From Nitratireductor sp. GISD-1A_MAKvit (GTDB lineage: Bacteria; Pseudomonadota; Alphaproteobacteria; Rhizobiales; Rhizobiaceae): a DNA stretch of 64,000 bases. Each line of letters begins with the position of its first letter. Position 1 is the stretch's first letter. The notes beneath the pieces are model-generated. The model was not told the origin of the DNA. It ran no database searches and saw only the letters and a list, made by a program, of their open reading frames with translations. A program made the translations under genes and the position numbers. This document shows positions 61,971 through 64,000 of this stretch, one piece after another. The stretch lies in assembly GCF_040819555.1 (NCBI RefSeq), contig NZ_CP161920.1, forward strand, positions 1,549,001 through 1,613,000, given 5' to 3'.

Positions 61971-64000
61971 TCAGGCTGCCTTTCCGCGTCCGTTCATGGC
62001 AGCGTCTGCCAGACGCCCCGTGAGTTCCGCCATACGGTCAAAACCCGCGCGATAGCTGGACACGCCGGCTGTTGCCGACCGCAGTTCGATGATGAGGTCG
62101 CCAGTCTCGGACGCTGGTATTGTCGCTTCCACCACATCCCAGCCACGCCAGCCCTCTCGCGCATCGAAACCGAGGATCTGCCCGCGTCGCTGGGAAAGTA
62201 TGGCCGTGACGCGAGCGGTCGCATCGGAGGGCGTGAAGACCTCGATCCGGAGAATGGGCTCGAGGAGGACGGGGGAGCATTCTGCCAGCCCTTCCTTCAT
62301 CGCCAGGCGTCCGGCCAGCTGGAAGGCCATATCGGAGGAGTCCACGGAATGGTAGGAACCGTCGGAAAGGTTGACAGCAAGGTCGATCACGGGAAAACTG
62401 AGTGGTCCCGATCTCAGCGCATCATGCACACCGGTTTCCACGGATGGGATATACTGCTTCGGCACAACCCCGCCCGTTATCGTGTCTGTGAATTCAAAGC
62501 CCGCTCCCCTCGGCAGGGGACGGATTTCGAGAACAACGTCGCCGAATTGCCCGTGCCCGCCCGACTGTTTCTTGTGCCGACCGCGCTTGGTGGTGCTTTT
62601 GCGGATGGTTTCGCGGTAGGGGATGGCCGGTGCGTCCGTATCTATGGGAATCTGGTATTTTCCCTCCAGCCTTTCGCGCGTGACCCGCAGGTGCATTTCA
62701 CCCTGGCCGCCCAGCACCATTTCACCGGTTTCCTGTCTCTGGTCGAGGCTGAGCGACGGATCCTCTTCCAAAAGCTTTTGCAGGGCGAGAGAGAGTTTGG
62801 CTTCGTCCCTGCGTTCCTTCGGATGGACCGCGACCGAATAGACCGGTTGCGGCCTCTTGAGCGGAACCAGGGGTGTGGGGGCGCTCTTGCCGGTGGTCAG
62901 TGTGTCACCCGTTTGCACGCCTTCGAGCTTTCCCAGGGCAACCGTTTCGCCCGCCTCTGCCTTCGAGACCTTTTTCTGCTCGCGGCCGAGCAATGTGTAG
63001 AGACCGGACGCCTTGTCGATGGCATTTTCGCTGCGCAGTTCCGTTCCGTCCGTGAGAGTGCCGCAAAGAAGCCGGGAGACTGAAAGCTTGCCGCCATGGG
63101 GTGTGTGGACCGTTTTCATGACGTGGAGAACCGTCTCTCCATTGTCCTGCAGGGCAAGACGCTCGCGCGTGGCCTCGACATCCGGGGCATCATGCCGGAT
63201 TGCCTTTAGGAGCCTTAGAATGCCGTTGCCTTTTTCGGCCGATCCTATGAGGACAGGGGTGACGATACCTTCACGCAGGTCAGCCGCCAGATCGTCGAAG
63301 ATTGCATCGCGCGGTGGCTCGATCTCTTCCAGCAATTGTTCCATCAGCTGGTCGTCATGGTCGGCCAGTGTTTCCAGCATGGAAAAACGTGCTTCGATCT
63401 CTCGAGCCTTGTCGTCGCCGGAAATAGGAGCGATCTCGCTGCTGGCATGTTCACGATAGACATAGGCCCGCTCGAGCGCCAGATCGATCGAGCCGATGAC
63501 GATTCCGTCTTTGCGAAGTGGGATCTGCCGCAGCAGCAATGGCGTTTCGCTGGTGGGCTGCAGCAATTTCAGAATGTCGCGCACGCCCATCGTGGCCTGT
63601 TCGATCCTGTTGAGGAAGATCATGCGCGGGATCCCCAGCTCATCCAGTCGGTGCAATGTGAGTTGCAGCGCGGCGGTCTTTTTTTCGTCGGGCTCGGTCA
63701 CGACGATGGCCATATCGGCAGCGGCGAGAATGGCCTCGGCTTCGTGAGCGAACTCGATGGAGCCGGGACAATCGATCAGAGTGATGCTTTCACCGAGAAA
63801 GCTGGTCGTGGCGACGTTGGCTTCCACGCTCATTTGATGCGATTTGGCCTCTGGGGAGTGGTCTCCAACGGTTCCAGCGCCGGTGTCTGCCTGCTTTGGA
63901 ATGGCGTCGGTGCGCTCCAGAATGGCTTCAAGCAGGGTTGTCTTGCCACATGCAAACGGACCGACAATGGCAATGCATTTCGGTCCGCGGCTTCTCTCTC
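61971..64000 (-). CDS. Elongation factor G-like translational GTPase (partial)
   Basis: At least 676 codons of an EF-G-like protein; the start lies beyond the right edge. G1 is GPFACGKTTLLE, G3 is LIDCPGSIEFAHEA, and G4 reads FLNRIEQ where NKxD is usual. Domain IV and V blocks are present (SGGHGQFGDVVLEIRPLPRG, DATARVTAILSQRRGQILGF). This is the rhizobial second EF-G-like form (a FusA2 type with altered G1 and G4), whose role in translation is unclear; it is not the canonical FusA. Confidence 0.88.
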   Translation of the reverse strand, partial: ERSRGPKCIAIVGPFACGKTTLLEAILERTDAIPKQADTGAGTVGDHSPEAKSHQMSVEANVATTSFLGESITLIDCPGSIEFAHEAEAILAAADMAIVVTEPDEKKTAALQLTLHRLDELGIPRMIFLNRIEQATMGVRDILKLLQPTSETPLLLRQIPLRKDGIVIGSIDLALERAYVYREHASSEIAPISGDDKAREIEARFSMLETLADHDDQLMEQLLEEIEPPRDAIFDDLAADLREGIVTPVLIGSAEKGNGILRLLKAIRHDAPDVEATRERLALQDNGETVLHVMKTVHTPHGGKLSVSRLLCGTLTDGTELRSENAIDKASGLYTLLGREQKKVSKAEAGETVALGKLEGVQTGDTLTTGKSAPTPLVPLKRPQPVYSVAVHPKERRDEAKLSLALQKLLEEDPSLSLDQRQETGEMVLGGQGEMHLRVTRERLEGKYQIPIDTDAPAIPYRETIRKSTTKRGRHKKQSGGHGQFGDVVLEIRPLPRGAGFEFTDTITGGVVPKQYIPSVETGVHDALRSGPLSFPVIDLAVNLSDGSYHSVDSSDMAFQLAGRLAMKEGLAECSPVLLEPILRIEVFTPSDATARVTAILSQRRGQILGFDAREGWRGWDVVEATIPASETGDLIIELRSATAGVSSYRAGFDRMAELTGRLADAAMNGRGKAA

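Overview
The window is about 64 kb of GC-rich chromosomal DNA from an alphaproteobacterium. It is very probably a member of the Hyphomicrobiales (Rhizobiales), closest in flavour to Phyllobacteriaceae or Mesorhizobium-type genomes. The grounds are gene content and order: petABC-apt, a ychF-pth-rplY-prs housekeeping block, greA next to an LpcC-like LPS mannosyltransferase, an Lrp-trxB-LsrB/VtlR block, sqdBDC sulfolipid genes, BA14K, DUF1344 and DUF2239 proteins, a BioR-type biotin regulator with its boxes, and the 'CTTCTCCCCGC' palindromic repeats typical of the order. The taxonomic call rests on recognition only; no search was run.

Layout. 1-2.2 kb: 5' portion of an ABC exporter and a ~1.2 kb gene-poor stretch with two strong inverted repeats. 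2.2-9.1 kb: trmL, hemF, a frameshifted DUF6665-like gene, a methyltransferase, the cytochrome bc1 operon petABC and apt. 9.1-11.2 kb: a subtilase autotransporter broken by two frameshifts. 11.2-21.7 kb: MaoC pair, ychF, pth, rplY, HxlR regulator with a divergent FMN reductase, prs, and the lgt-midA-pgeF-M24-lipoprotein operon. 21.8-29.6 kb: ubiK, ybjN, csaA, a two-component system translationally coupled to a MarR regulator, ilvE, an MBL hydrolase. 29.9-36.2 kb: BA14K, two cold-shock genes, DUF1284-bioY-bioR, XRE-cupin plus GNAT, DUF2239 facing a sixA/GNAT chimeric relic. 36.3-39.3 kb: uvrB carrying repeat-like inserts. 39.3-43 kb: an AT-rich two-gene islet (HAD phosphatase plus a 102-aa protein), a frameshifted GFA gene, a dense cluster of intergenic repeats and small hypotheticals. 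43-47.8 kb: BA14K, DUF1344, sqdBDC, thioesterase. 47.7-53.7 kb: CorC-like protein, two extensin-like proteins, DUF3775, EamA exporter, sugar dehydrogenase. 53.8-58.9 kb: greA with an attenuator-like leader, then five glycosyltransferases. 58.9-64 kb: lrp, trxB, lsrB, a candidate AbcR-type small RNA and a partial EF-G-like GTPase.

Themes. Much of the window builds or remodels the envelope: lgt, LPS core transferases, three GT25 enzymes, sulfolipid synthesis, extensin-like putative peptidases. The second theme is compact regulation visible in the DNA: BioR boxes, a 12-bp-arm MarR palindrome, paired TACCCGGGTA sites, SD-bearing hairpins before both cold-shock genes, a terminator inside the greA leader, and an AbcR-like sRNA beside LsrB. 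The third is gene decay: single-base indels hit only dispensable genes (DUF6665-like, autotransporter, GNAT relic, GFA) while every core gene is intact. That pattern favours real pseudogenes over random sequencing error, though raw reads would be needed to settle it.
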